Assembly (NCBI RefSeq): GCF_963924675.1
Contig: NC_089222.1
Location: 2,666,001-2,730,000, forward strand
Direction: 5' to 3'
Origin: Phocoena phocoena
Taxonomy: Eukaryota > Chordata > Mammalia > Artiodactyla > Phocoenidae
DNA: 64,000 nucleotides
The notes below the pieces were generated by a model, which searched no databases, had not been told where the DNA came from, and was given only the letters and a program-made list of their open reading frames with translations. Positions 32,501 to 43,856 of the stretch are shown one piece after another (position 1 is the stretch's first letter; the number at the start of each line of letters is the position of its first letter). The translations under genes were made by a program, and so were the position numbers.

Positions 32501-32850
32501 GAAAGTTTGGGGAGTCGATGATGCATGGTATTCCTCCTTTCTCCTCCTCTCTTGTTCTGTTCTTCCTTCTCTAGTCACCATTCGCAGGGCTTTAGAGCAG
32601 CAGTACTTCACCTGCATTCTTCAATGACTCATAAAGGACCGACTGAGCTCCCATTCCCCACGTGCGGGACTTTTTTCTATAATTAAAAGATTGGAAAAAA
32701 CACTGAAAACAACAGCTCTGAAGCTTTAGAAGTTCTGAGTACATTGACTATCATCATGGTAACCTCTTAACCCCTCCAGTATGGTAAAACTGCCAGCAAT
32801 TTTCTCCATAGGTGTTTGCTGAAAATCCTTTTTTTTTTAATTTTTCTTTA
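32501..32850. other. Single-copy stretch, no gene seen
   Basis: Nothing is recognised. Confidence 0.5.
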
Positions 32851-33135
32851 AGAACAAGTATTTAATAAAGGTGAAAACAGAAATGAAGAAGTTAGAAAAT
32901 GAAAAGTCAAGATAAGCAGAAAAACACCAAAAGAGGAAACCATTAACAAAATTAAACAAAAATAAAAAGAAGAAAAACCAAATACACAAAATTAGCGATC
33001 ACATGGGAGACATAATCATCAAAAGAAAGTTAATTTAAACAAATCCTAAGAGACTGCTTTGTACAACTCAATGCGAAATCTAGATAAATTAACATCCATC
33101 AATAGGTGAATTAACAAATAAAATTTTATATATTG
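32851..33135 (+). mobile_element. Ancient L1M ORF2 fragment, rearranged
   Basis: The sequence is A-rich and ORF2-like, with 'gaaatgaagaagttagaaaa', 'aagagactgctttgtacaac' and then 'catccatcaataggtgaatt' from much further 3' in L1. An internal deletion must join two distant parts. Confidence 0.5.
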
Positions 33136-33779
33136 CTTTCTTTTATATACATATTGCTTTCTTCATATATGGAGATGACCATATTATTAATTACATTAAT
33201 GGACAGAAATATTTCCTTTTGCAGTAGTTTGGTGTCTTTTTTCCTTTAGCGTGACACTAAAATGTCTTAGAGGAGGTTAGGTTATGGTGATATCTCCAGA
33301 GAGCAAGGGCTGGGGTGCAGATGATTCTATGGGAAAAGAAAGCAGAATTGAGGGAGTGGGAAATGCAAGACAGGAGAGTGAGAAAAGACAGTTAAGATGG
33401 TGTGCTGGTTCCCTCTGCGGGCAGCCAGAGCTCATGTCTGCTGAGGAGCCTGTGCGGAAATGTGTGGCCCACACGTCAGCCTTGTCTCACCAGAGAACAA
33501 ACAGCCCAGGACCTTTGAACACTGACTTCCATCAGCCATGGGGCACTAATTCCCCGCCCCCCACCGCCCCCGCTCCTGGACCACGTCTGTATGTGGCTGA
33601 TCAGCGTTCTGTGGCTTCAAAGTAGAGAGACACAGCTTCCCCCCCCCCCCTTGAGAAGGGATGCTGGTAACTCTGGAAATTCCTCCTGCAGCTGCATTTA
33701 AATCAGGTGAGTTAGCAGGATGTGGCACAGTTCATCATAAGTATCTTCTAGAAGTAATGGTACTGGTTTTGAAATAGAA
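33136..33779. other. Single-copy stretch, no gene seen
   Basis: It contains an uninterrupted C run near 33639-33650. The reading frame 33284-33625 (113 codons) has no recognisable domain. Confidence 0.45.
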
Positions 33780-33930
33780 ATACTTATAGATACTATTTGG
33801 TACCTTGTAATTTACAAAGGGCTCTTCACATACACAGCTTCATTTAGGTCTCACAGTAGCCACCCTATGAAACTGATCCTATTATTATCATATTTTCCTC
33901 ATGAAGTTCTGAGGATCAGAGACGTTGGCA
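33780..33930 (+). mobile_element. MIR-like fragment
   Basis: 'tttacaaagggctcttcaca', 'tttaggtctcacagtagcca' and 'ctattattatcatattttcc' fit a diverged MIR or MIR3. Confidence 0.55.
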
Positions 33931-34608
33931 CCGGTAAGAATATCCCCTCTTACTGAGAGTTCTAGTAGGCTGCTTCCGGTTAGTATTGACTTAATCAGAA
34001 CATCTTCGCTTGAATAATCAATACACCCTACACCTTCTGACTTGGAAAGGCTAAATAAGATTTTTATTTTCAAATCAGTTCAAAACCACAAACACCTGGC
34101 CTAATCATACTCCAGAGAACCCCTGTCAACAACTTATATTTTTCTAATCCTCCAATACATAAATCAGAACTACAGAGTCCAAGAAATAACAGGTTCCAGT
34201 TTATCTTAAAAGAGTCCCTCACAATTTTTTTTTCTGGATTAAACTAGCAACAATTTCCCTGGGACTAGAATTATAATGTTTAAATGATTCTTGAGCTTAA
34301 ATTACACGTTTGAACTGTCTGACAACGTTACATTATATGAGCCAGTGAAGTTTAAACACAGAGATAGAAAGGAATAAGGAGATATAAGACAAGTCAACCC
34401 CTTAATCACCACTAAAAGACAAACAAGAGAGAAAGGTTGAAAATCTACTATTCGAAATAAGTGTGAGCTAACCTTAAACAGTTTTAGAAGGATTTTAGTT
34501 TTTAAAATTAGTTTGTTCTCCTTATGTTTAGAGGACTTTTTGGTTTCAGACATATAACGACCATAAGCAAAATATTTTAAAAGAGCATTTAAAAATATGA
34601 CATATTCA
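33931..34608. other. Single-copy stretch, no gene seen
   Basis: Nothing is recognised. The minus reading frame 34302-34709 borrows its start from the neighbouring SINE. Confidence 0.5.
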
Positions 34609-34622
34609 AAACTGATATAAAC

Positions 34623-34787
34623 GGGCTTCCCTGGTGGCACAGTGGTTGAGAGTCCGCCTGCCGATGCAGGGGACACGAGTTTGTGCCCCGGTCCGGGAAG
34701 ATCCGACATGCCGCGGAGAGGCTGGGCCCGTGAGCCATGGCCGCTGAGCCTGCGCGTCCGGAGCCTGTGCTCCGCAACGGGAGAAAA
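34623..34787 (+). mobile_element. CHR SINE, 3'-truncated
   Basis: The body is normal up to 'ctccgcaacgggag' and then goes directly into A7, lacking the usual ~32-bp 3' end. Target repeats AAACTGATATAAAC (34609-34622) and AAACTGAGATAAAC (34788-34801) show that the truncation predates or coincides with insertion. Confidence 0.92.
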
Positions 34788-34801
34788 AAACTGAGATAAA
34801 C

Positions 34802-35179
34802 CACTCCAAGGAACAAATAGAAACTTTCCATAATGTGCAGGATATCTGAGTGCCTATGGTTCTCTGCATACACACGCAGGCGGAGGATTCTGGGAATCTG
34901 GGTCCTGATGGAGAACAGGTTGGTGTGGGATCACTGCACTCTGGAAAGGAGGGGGAATAGATGCTGTCGCCCATCACCTGTGGCTGCTACTTATATGAGC
35001 CTCATGCCTAGAGAGGCAGATGAACACTCACGTCACCCGGCAACAAGATGCTGAGCCAAGCCAGCCCCATCATCCCTGGGGGACCAGAGCTGGGAACCAC
35101 CAATAGGAGACATGGTTCTGGATCAGAGCCCCAGGGTGGTCAGGTGGACGCAACTTCAAAACGACTAAACAGGGAGAAG
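34802..35179. other. Single-copy stretch, no gene seen
   Basis: Nothing is recognised. Confidence 0.5.
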
Positions 35180-37127
35180 GAAGTCAGAGAAAAAGATAAC
35201 AACCTTTAACATGAGATGAGCCTGCAAAATACCAAAATATATAAATAAAACTATGGCTAAGAGAGATAACGCATAAATCAGAACATGAATTGGTGCCAAT
35301 CAAATTGTTTGGTACGCTCAAAGAGATAAATAAGGGAATAATACTCATAGAAATAAACAAGAAATCCAAAACAGTTAACGATAAAATAAGAATAGTTGAT
35401 GGCACATACAAATTAGTAGAATTAAACCTGTAAGCATTGAAATTAAAACTCAATAAATAGGCAAGATAAAGGTCTGTTTGGACCCAAAGAGAAAAAGGAA
35501 TTAGTACCTTGGAAAGCAATCTAAAGAATGCACTCAGAATGCAGCACAGAGAGATAAAAAGATTTTAAAGATATCTATATCTATATGGATAGGGAGAGAG
35601 AAAAAGAGAAAGAAACAGAGAGAAGCTCAAGAAACATCTCATATTAGCGCCGTAAGAATAGAATAAAGGAGGTGGATGGCAGGGAAGTAATATTTTCAAA
35701 GATAACTGCTCAAATTTTCCAGAATTGACAAAAATAGAAACAATATGCCAATGAATTTTTAAAAGTTAGATAAAATGGATGATTTTTTAGAGCAGCGTAA
35801 AAATATCAAATTTGACTTAAGAAATAAATGGAATTCTTGAATAAACAGCCATTAACGAAAGTGAATTAATCTTTTAAAATCTTTACCAAAATTGGACCCC
35901 GATTCCCCACAATTTTACAGGTACATTTACCTCATGTTCAAGGAATAAATTCTCTTATATAAAGTGATAAGTTAATGTAGAAACTATTATTAAGCTTTAG
36001 TAATTAAAACGGTGTGGTGTTCATGCAGAAATGGAAAAATGTATGAAACAGACACATCAATATATTGAAACAGAGATGTCCCTATAAATCAATATAGGGC
36101 AGGCTAATTAATAAACGTTCTGGGACAATAACCATGGAAACAAACAGTTAACCATATGGGAAATAATGCAACCCTACCTTATGTCATACACAAAATACAT
36201 TTCAGGTGCATTAAACATCGAAAAAGGGAAATGATTTTAACATTAAAACTTTCAGAAGGATATTTTTACAATTTCAGATAGAGTATAAACCCCTGGGGAT
36301 AAAATTAATTTAAAAATTCCAAGTTAAAATTTAAAGTGTCCATGTCTCAAGCGGCATCCTTTTAAAAAGTTAAAATTTGAGACACAGACTGGGAGAAGAT
36401 AACATGGAACCAATAAAAGCTCAATATCCAGAATATCAAAGGAGGTCCTCCAAATCAATAAGAAAGAGACAAACCACCCAGTGGCAAAGAATATAAACAG
36501 ACAATTTACAAAGAACCACATATTTGAAAGGATGCTCAGGCTCATGGATAGTGAAGGTAATACAAAGCAAAACATCGAGACCATCTCACACCCATCAAAC
36601 TAGCAGAAAGTGACAAGTCTAGAAATACCAGGTGTTGGAGATCTAGAGGAAGACCAGGAATTCTCAGACACACAGCTGGTAGAGGGGAAGATAGTGCCGT
36701 GACTTGAAAAGTAATTTGGCAACATCTAGTAATACTGAAGATGTGATCACCCTTATCAAGCATCCCTACATAGAGGCATTGAAAATTTTGTACATATGCA
36801 CAAGAAGAGATAGAAGGATAGGTGTGTGTGTGTGTACACGTGTGTACATAGCCATTCACTGCATTACAACTTGTAATAGAAACAAAATTTAAGACAGAAA
36901 CAATCTAAATATCCATAATTGAAAAATGGACAAATAAGGCATTGTTTAGTAATAATATGGAACACTGTAGAACAGTCTAAGTGGATAAACAAGAGCTAAG
37001 TATTGTAATGTATAAATCTGGAAAACAAAGTTGAGAGAAAGAAATCTAGTTGTAGAGTTACACATACAGTTCCACCTCATATATTTAAAAACAAACAAAA
37101 TAGTAGTATTTGTAAGGAGACATATTT

Positions 37128-37268
37128 GTTTGGGGGATTTTGCTTGTTTGTTTGTTTTTGGCCACACTGCACAGTATGTGGGATCTTAGTTCCCTGATCA
37201 GGGATGGAATCTGTGCCCCCTGAAGTGGAAGTATGGAGTCCTAACCACCGGACCACCAGGGAATTCCC
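37128..37268 (-). mobile_element. Short CHR-type SINE (minus)
   Basis: The tail complement ('cttgtttgtttgtttttgg') is followed by the body ending 'ccaccagggaattccc'. Flanking repeats are AAGGAGACATATTT (37114-37127) and AGGAGATATATA (37269-37280). Confidence 0.9.
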
Positions 37269-37274
37269 AGGAGA

Positions 37275-37278
37275 TATA

Positions 37279-37294
<16 letters not shown>
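37275..37294 (+). repeat. (TA)10 microsatellite
   Basis: A pure TA run lies between the two stacked SINEs. It was probably expanded from the shared target repeat 'gagacatattt'. Confidence 0.9.
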
Positions 37295-37321
<27 letters not shown>

Positions 37322-37513
37322 GCGGTACGCGGGCCTCTCACCGCCGCGGCCTCTCCCGTTGCGGAGCACAGGCTCCGGACACGCAGGCTCAGCGGCCATG
37401 GCTCACGGGCTCAGCCGCTCCGCGGCATGTGGGATCCTCCCGGACCGGGGCACGGACACGTGTCCCCTGCATCGGCAAGCGGACTCTCAACCACTGCACC
37501 ACCAGGGAAGCCC
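37295..37513 (-). mobile_element. CHR SINE, ~200-bp type (minus)
   Basis: A T27 run precedes the body 'gcggtacgcgggcctctcac' to 'caccagggaagccc'. The right flank GAGACGTATATTTTT (37514-37528) is a third copy of the repeat flanking the previous SINE. Confidence 0.93.
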
Positions 37514-37745
37514 GAGACGTATATTTTTAATGAAGGTTGCACAAAAGCTAATGATGAACGTAAGAGTAGAGTGTATCTCTGGGGAGGGGAAGAGAGTGAC
37601 AGGATTAAGGAGGGGTGCAACATGTATTAAAGAAAAAGAACTAAAGTAAATGTGGAAGATATTTACTAGAACTGAGTTGTTGATGCAAACCTCTTTGTTA
37701 CATAATAGTAAATATATTTGAATATTTTCTAATAAAAATATTTTT

Positions 37746-38339
37746 TCAATAATTCTTACCAGAAAACGCCAAAGGAAAGCTAATTGACCAAAAGTCAGTT
37801 GGTTTGAAGAAAGCAGAACTCTTAAATTCACAAATAGTAGCAATAAAAATGGCTAAGACTTTCAGGCCAAGTGTCATTTTTTAAATAACAATAAATAAAA
37901 TTTTGTAATAAATTAATAGAGTCTGTCTTCAGTGAAAAATGTCTATGGATGACTCTCTGAGCATCAACTAGAAAATGCTGAGGCAAGGCACAAAACGAGA
38001 TACTATTTTCTTAGAAATGTACACAGTAAATTTGTACAGCCAGCTATAAACACTGACAAGTATCATTACATAATTTCAAGGTTTTATTTTACATCTCTTT
38101 GATAGAAATCACTCTTTGTCCTTGAAAATGTGTTCCAACATCTGTGGAGCTACAGAAAGAACACCTAAGTGGCTGCTCAAAGCCTGAGCCTGGCATCTGC
38201 CGGGTGCCAGTCCGTGCCTTACCTGGTCCCATACAGGTACTGGGGCTCTTCAAACCCTGCCCAGCCCTGAGTCAATTGTAACCAAGTTTCCAGTGTATGA
38301 CTAGTCTAAGAATCGTCACCCCATGGACTCTTAAGTTGC
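37746..38339. other. Single-copy stretch, no gene seen
   Basis: Nothing is recognised. Confidence 0.5.
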
Positions 38340-38730
38340 ATCTTACGGCCCTAAACAATCTGGCTTTCCGGTCCAGTCCATGCTGTGTTCCTAAAGTTCA
38401 GCTGTTCCCCATACTGACCGTATATGGAAACCCCACGGGCGCCATGTGCTGCATCGTTGGCTGTTTTCTAGCTTTACCCCTGTAACCACGGAGGGTCCCA
38501 GCCTTGCTCCAACTGTGACATTTCTGAGTCTTCACCCAACGCTGACACTTCACGGGGAGGCTCCTCTAGGACTAGTTACTCCTCCCTGCATCTGGTCCTT
38601 TTTGCCTTTGCCTGGTCCTCTGTTTCAGACACTTCCAATTGTCTTCGGTAAACTTTCCCTCCACGCTTTGGACACCCGACTCCAGTTCTTCCCATGCTCT
38701 AGCTTCTCACCAAGCAGCCCAGACTGTGGT
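38340..38730 (-). mobile_element. Possible L2 remnant
   Basis: 'cctaaacaatctggctttcc', 'tgctgtgttcctaaagttca' and 'tttgcctttgcctggtcctc' loosely follow the L2 3' pattern ('atctggcccctgcc...gcctttgcacttgctgttcc'). It is weak, and the strand is uncertain. Confidence 0.35.
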
Positions 38731-39261
38731 GAGTTTGTAGGGCAGAGGTGAACACCAAAAATTAGGCCCGTGACCCGAGCCTCTGACCTGCGACCAAGCT
38801 TCCATTCAGGTTTACTAATTTGCTCTCCAATTTCCCTTTCTGGAGTAAAAGCCCTGCCTTGCAAAATGAATAATAATAACAATAGTTACTTATACCTGCC
38901 AAGGTTGAGTCAGGAAAACAGAAGCTACTCTGTGTATCCAGGAAGAAATATTTTAATACAAGGAGTTAGAGGTTTCCCTACCTGTTGGAAGAGCCCCGGG
39001 AGAGGGCTGGGAAGTCCCCACCAGCCGTCTTGGCCTGAAGCACTGATGTGGTTGATTCTTGGGGGCTCCCTGGGAAGTTCTCTGTCCTTGTGTCCCGCTG
39101 CAACTGCCTCTAAAGAATAGGGCCTCCATCTCTTAGCTTCCAAATCTCACCCAGATCTGGACAGAGAAGGTGAGGGGAGCAAGTGCAGCCCGGCCTCTCC
39201 TCTGGCAGGCAGAGACCTCAAGGCAGGGAGTACTGATGTTTCTTTGACAGCAGACAAGCCA
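38731..39261. other. Single-copy stretch, no gene seen
   Basis: Overlapping reading frames of 70-116 codons lie here without recognisable domains. Confidence 0.45.
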
Positions 39262-39505
39262 GCACGCTAACCGTTTACTGAAAGCTTGGAATGTACCAGG
39301 CACCTCGCTAAATTATATCATTTAATCCTCACAATAATTCTACAACATGGGCACTTTTTCCACGAGCAGGAAGAGAAACAAAACTCAGAACGGTAAAGGA
39401 ATACATTCAAGGTTACATAGCTAAAAACATGGCTCAATTAAGATTTGAACCTAGGTCACCTGACTGCAAAATCCCATCACTTAACCACCATGCTATGTGG
39501 TCCCT
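39262..39505 (+). mobile_element. MIR, nearly complete
   Basis: 'gaatgtaccaggcacctcgc', 'catttaatcctcacaataat', 'caaggttacatagctaaaaa' and 'gatttgaacctaggtcacct' cover almost the whole MIR. Confidence 0.88.
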
Positions 39506-40049
39506 TAACTCTATCCTTTTGATGAGAACGCTTCAATGAACTAATCCTTGCTAGAACCCTCCACCCCTACTTGAAGACAGATCCTGCACCTCCAGCCTCA
39601 GGCTGGGGTCTTAATTCAAGTTGGATAACCTTCCAGAAACAAGGTAGTTCCTCCCAATTGATCCAGTTTTCCTGCTGCCTGAAGGTTTCTAGAACTAAGG
39701 CTCTCGAGGACCAAGACATGCAAACTAAGACATGCATTGGCCACTTCCCTTTGACTGCTGAGATTCTCTCAAGGGCAACTTTATTTCAACACTAGTTCAC
39801 TTAGACCTAGGCTGTCTCCTTCTGCCACTTCTTACCCTTTCCTACTGACCCAGCATCCTTCAAGCTCAAACCATACATGTGAAAATAGCAAGGCAATTCT
39901 GCACTATTCCTGTCTCTAACTGGAACTCCTGAACTCCCCACCACGTGTACTGAGAACACCCTTCCCAATTCGAGTTAATTGGACAACAGGCCTACCATGG
40001 CACAAAATTTTCAGTAGCCATTATGGCCTACAGAATAACATAGACACTC
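39506..40049. other. Single-copy stretch, no gene seen
   Basis: Nothing is recognised. Confidence 0.5.
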
Positions 40050-40470
40050 ACAAAGCATGTAAGCCATTCCCAAAAGGCTCAAACCTACCTCTCTAGTCTC
40101 ACAGCCCATTATTTCCCTAAATATACCTTTCATCTTGTCAAAACTCCTCTAACTACCATTTCTCTAAAGGACCCTGCGTGAACCTTTATCCCAGGTGTTC
40201 TTTCCACTTAGAATGCCCCACTTACTTCCCAGCCATTCCTGCCAAATTACAGCCTATTTCTCAAGGCACATCACAAATGGTACCTAACAAAAATTATGCT
40301 TCTCAATAACAAGCACCACACAGTATTTGTATCCCAGTATTTGCGTGAGCATGTTATCTCTTCCACCACATAAAAAGCACTGAGGGCAAGGATTATTTAT
40401 CTTGATGATGTCCCTCACCCACATGTTCATAGACACCTACAGTGGCCTAAGAACACAATGGATAATCAAC
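40050..40470 (-). mobile_element. L2-like 3' fragment
   Basis: 'gtgttctttccacttagaat', 'cagcctatttctcaaggcac' and 'actgagggcaaggattattt' follow the L2-type 3' pattern. The strand label is tentative. Confidence 0.55.
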
Positions 40471-41229
40471 AAAAAACTTTCACATTCAGTTTAGGAGTTG
40501 AAAGAAGGTCAAGGAAAATGTTACCTATTAAATTAGAATGTTTCCTGCTTTCCCAAATTGGAAGACATATTCTATATTCAATGCAATATATTCTATTCAA
40601 TTATTTCTAGGTCTACAAATAGAGACTTTAGATTGTATAAGTGTAAGGAATTGAATAAGAAACCACCAAAGGGAAAATTTCCAGGGAGGTGGGGGAATCT
40701 AGTTTCCAATTACCAATGGATTTTAACTATCATTCCATGCCAAGGTTGGAGATCCATGAGGAGTCAGTACAGATGACAACTTCTGGCTGTTTATCTAATT
40801 ACGTTCCACTTGCCTCCGTTATTTTCAGTCCATTAAAACACGTATTCAAACGCTTAGAGTTTCCCCTACCTCCCTTCCGAAAAGTATTTCCTTCAATACG
40901 TTAAGTGTGTAACAGAAGCTTTTGCTGAATCCTTGCCAAAACACTCAATGATGGAGAGTGGAGCAAATACATCTCCTGAGTCAAGCACAGGGATATCCAA
41001 TATCCAGAGAGAATAACAGCCTAATAATATAGGGGATGTCAAAGATTGAAGGCACTGGGAAGTCTGGAGGTACTGATACTAAAGGTTGTGTGGCAAGGAT
41101 TTTTTTTTTTTCCACTGAAGGGAAAAAATCAGGTTGTAACCATAAATCTTCCTCCACCCTGATGGAGGTAGACACCAATGGGACCAGGCTTATAAAATTC
41201 AAAACCTGAAGAGGCCTAGGTAAAAACAG
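40471..41229. other. Single-copy stretch, no gene seen
   Basis: Nothing is recognised beyond a T12 run near 41100. Confidence 0.5.
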
Positions 41230-41237
41230 GGCTGAGG

Positions 41238-41450
41238 GGCTTCCCTGGTGGCACAGTGGTTGAGAATCTGCCTGCCGATGCAGGGGACACGGGTTCATGT
41301 CCCGGTCCGGGAAGATCCCACATGCCGCGGAGCGGCTGGGCCCCTGAGCCATGGCCGCTGAGCCTGCGTGTCCGGAGCCTGTGCTCCGCAACGGGAGAGG
41401 CCACAACAGTGAGAGGCCCACGTACCGCAAAACAAACAAACAAACAAAAT
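41238..41450 (+). mobile_element. CHR SINE, ~200-bp type
   Basis: The complete body ends 'cgtaccgcaaaacaaacaaa'. Repeats GGCTGAGG (41230-41237) and GGCTTAGG (41451-41458) flank it. Confidence 0.92.
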
Positions 41451-41458
41451 GGCTTAGG

Positions 41459-41818
41459 CCAAAATGGCTTCTCTTATGTCAAGAAAGCCATGCCTGGTTC
41501 TCTTTCTCTGGGGACCCCCTTCCCTATCTGCTTATACCAGGACCTTGTGAGTTGAGAAGATGCCCCAGGAAGAGACTCTGATACTACTCCATTTATTTAG
41601 TTTAGAGAAAACAATAGCTTCCCTGGATAAATACCTAAACACATCTCTCCAGTCTGCATGGTAGTTTCTGAATTTAACATTTTAATAAATTATGTAAAGA
41701 GTGAATGCTCAAAAAAAAAAACCCCAAACCTCACATTTGCAGATAAACACAGATCTTCAGAGTATAAGTAAGCCTAGGTGATAGGGATAAAATGCCAACA
41801 GATGGACTTCAATGAGTG
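41459..41818. other. Single-copy stretch, no gene seen
   Basis: Nothing is recognised. Confidence 0.5.
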
Positions 41819-41822
41819 TAAG

Positions 41823-42358
41823 TGAAACTGAACAGGACCTTGTGGGGCTCTCCTGGGTACAAAATCTGTCCTTGTCCCCCTTTTCCTGTTTCCAAGGAAA
41901 AGGCTTCAACCTCCTAGACATTACCTGAGTTCCAAACGGCAGATTCAAGCAGTTACTAATCAGGGAAGTGAGGGAATGCAGAAAGAAACAATAGTGCAGC
42001 CATGGGGTAGGGTCCTGGTTCCTCCTCAAGGAATGTACATAACACTGTCTTTGAGTTATTCTACAGGAACTAAGGCCCCCACCCAGGGGGAGGATGGTAA
42101 CTTCAGGCTGAGCATGAGATTCTTGCTATCTCACTGAGAACGCATCAGAAGAACATCCTGAACCCTGTAGCCCTCACCCCAAATTTTGCCTGTAAAAATC
42201 TTCCCCTGAAAACCATCATGCAGTTTGTGTCTTCTGAGCGTGAGCCACCTGTTCTCCTTGCTTGGCCCTTCAATAACCCTTTCTCTGCTCCAAACTCTGA
42301 CATTTCAGTTTGCTTGCCCTCAATGTGCATCAGGCACAGGGACTTGTGTTCAACAACA
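41823..42358 (+). mobile_element. Solo LTR, ERV1-like
   Basis: It begins TGAAACTGAACAGG and ends GTTCAACAACA. 4-bp repeats TAAG flank it (41819-41822, 42359-42362). A TATA-like TGTAAAAATC (42191-42200) lies about 80 bp before a weakened polyadenylation signal AATAAC (42272-42277). Its 5' half is related to the LTR at 43911, and its R/U5 end is related to the LTR at 10651. No internal region remains. Confidence 0.8.
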
Positions 42359-42566
42359 TAAGGGGAAGGTAATAAACTCAGACAAAGTAAATCCAAAGTG
42401 TCTAAATCCATTGATTCTAAGAAATCAAAGGAACATAATCTTGGATGCACTGAACAGAGTTTCCACTAGATAAAGACCCGAGATATTCCTATGACCTAAA
42501 AAATTATGGGAACTATTATTTATTGAATAGTTTCTAAGTCTCAAGTATTATTTACTCATTTACTAA

Positions 42567-42675
42567 TGTAACTGAAATAGAGAGAGAGAGAGGAGGAGGG
42601 GGAAATGTGAGAGGGAAGGAGGGGAGGAAGAGAAGCAATGGAAAGAGAAGGAAGGTAGGAAAGGAAGAAGGAAAA
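42567..42675 (+). repeat. Purine (GA/GGAA) tract
   Basis: (GA)n passes into irregular GGAGG and GAAGG units, low complexity. Confidence 0.9.
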
Positions 42676-42790
42676 ACACACTTGATCCATCACGAGTACC
42701 TCAGGAGGCAGATGTTATCAACATCAGGAAGCATGAAAACAGCTTAATGAAAAAACAGGGGGTAATAAATTTTTTAATACTGCGTAAAAG

Positions 42791-43017
42791 GGACTTCCCT
42801 GGTGGTCCAGTAGTTAAAACTCTGCTCTCCCAATGCAGGGGGCCCGGGTTCGATCCCTGGTCAGGAACTAGATCCTGTATGCTGCAACTAAGAGTCCGCA
42901 TGCCACAATGAAGATCCTGAATGTGGCAGCAAAGATCCCCTGTGCCATAACTAAGACCAGGCAGAAAGAAAGAAAGAATGAATGAATGAAAGAATGAAAG
43001 AAAGAATTTTTTAAAAA
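42791..43017 (+). mobile_element. CHR-type SINE, medium ('aactaagagt') form
   Basis: The body 'ggacttccctggtggtccag' to 'ccataactaagaccaggca' has an AAAG/AATG-rich tail. Target repeats AATACTGCGTAAAAG (42776-42790) and AATACTACGTAAAAG (43018-43032) flank it. Confidence 0.92.
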
Positions 43018-43042
43018 AATACTACGTAAAAGAATGAAGATG

Positions 43043-43347
43043 GGGCTTCCCTGGTGGCGCAGTGGTTGAGAGTCTGCCTGCCAATGCAGGGTACACGGGT
43101 TCAAGCCCTGGTCCGGGAAGATCCCACGTGCCACGGAGCAGCTGGGCCCGTGAGCTATAAATACTGAGCTCTGCGCGTCTGGAGCCTGTGCTCCGCAGCA
43201 AGAGAGGCTGCAACAGTGAGAGGCCCGCGCACCGCGATGAAGAGTGGCCCCCGCTTGCCACAACTAGAGAAAGCCCTCGCACAGAAACGAAGACCAACAC
43301 AGCCATAAATAAATAAATGAATAAATAAATTTATTTTAAAAAAAAAA
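43043..43347 (+). mobile_element. CHR SINE, mosaic of the ~200-bp and long types
   Basis: The 5' part is ~200-bp type ('gagcctgtgctccgcagcaa', 'gtgagaggcccgcgcaccgc'). Instead of ending there it continues with the long-type 3' part ('gaagagtggcccccgcttg', 'caactagagaaagccctcg'). Exact 15-bp target repeats AAAAGAATGAAGATG lie at 43028-43042 and 43348-43362. Confidence 0.92.
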
Positions 43348-43665
43348 AAAGAATGAAGATGAAACAATAACCTATTTGGAACCAGAGTATGATACCAAAA
43401 ACAGGTAAACAAGTTTCTCTACCCACCTACATTTGTACCCCAAAAATGCTGCCCTGTTTACTGGCTAGGCCCTAAAATTTTCAACAAGAAAATTTTGGTC
43501 TCAGGTAAAATGAAAATCTTCAAACCCCAAAACGAAGAAGAAATTGTTGAAGAAAAAAATTGATACATAATATTACAGAAAAATTAAAAGTGACTTGTAG
43601 GCAAATAATACCAAAAATAAGGTTAAACTGGCAATCATACTTGTAAAATATATGACAATTACTAA

Positions 43666-43792
43666 TTTTTTTTTTTTTTTTTTGGCCACACTGTGCAGCA
43701 TGTGGGATCTTAGTTCCCCGACCAGGAATCAAACCCGTGTCCCCTGCATGGGAAGCATGGAGTCTTAACCACTGGACCACAAGGGAAGTCCC
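43666..43792 (-). mobile_element. Short CHR-type SINE (minus)
   Basis: T18 is followed by 'ggccacactgtgcagcatgt' to 'ccacaagggaagtccc'. Flanking repeats are only loosely recognisable. Confidence 0.88.
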
Positions 43793-43856
43793 AACAGTGA
43801 CTATTCTTAATACCTCATACAATAAGAAGAGTAAAAGCCTCAACAGGAAAAGGGCA

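Larger units (their letters stand above)
35180..37745 (+). mobile_element. Ancient LINE remnant (HAL1 / L1M4-like)
   Basis: The sequence is A-rich and LINE-like. ORF2-type landmarks are 'catttcaggtgcattaaaca' (36202), 'ctccaaatcaataagaaag' (36449) and 'atgctcaggctcatggatag' (36531). The 3'UTR-like end has 'gaagagagtgacaggattaa' and 'tttctaataaaaatattttt'. No ORF survives. Two minus-strand SINEs sit at 37128-37513. Confidence 0.6.
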
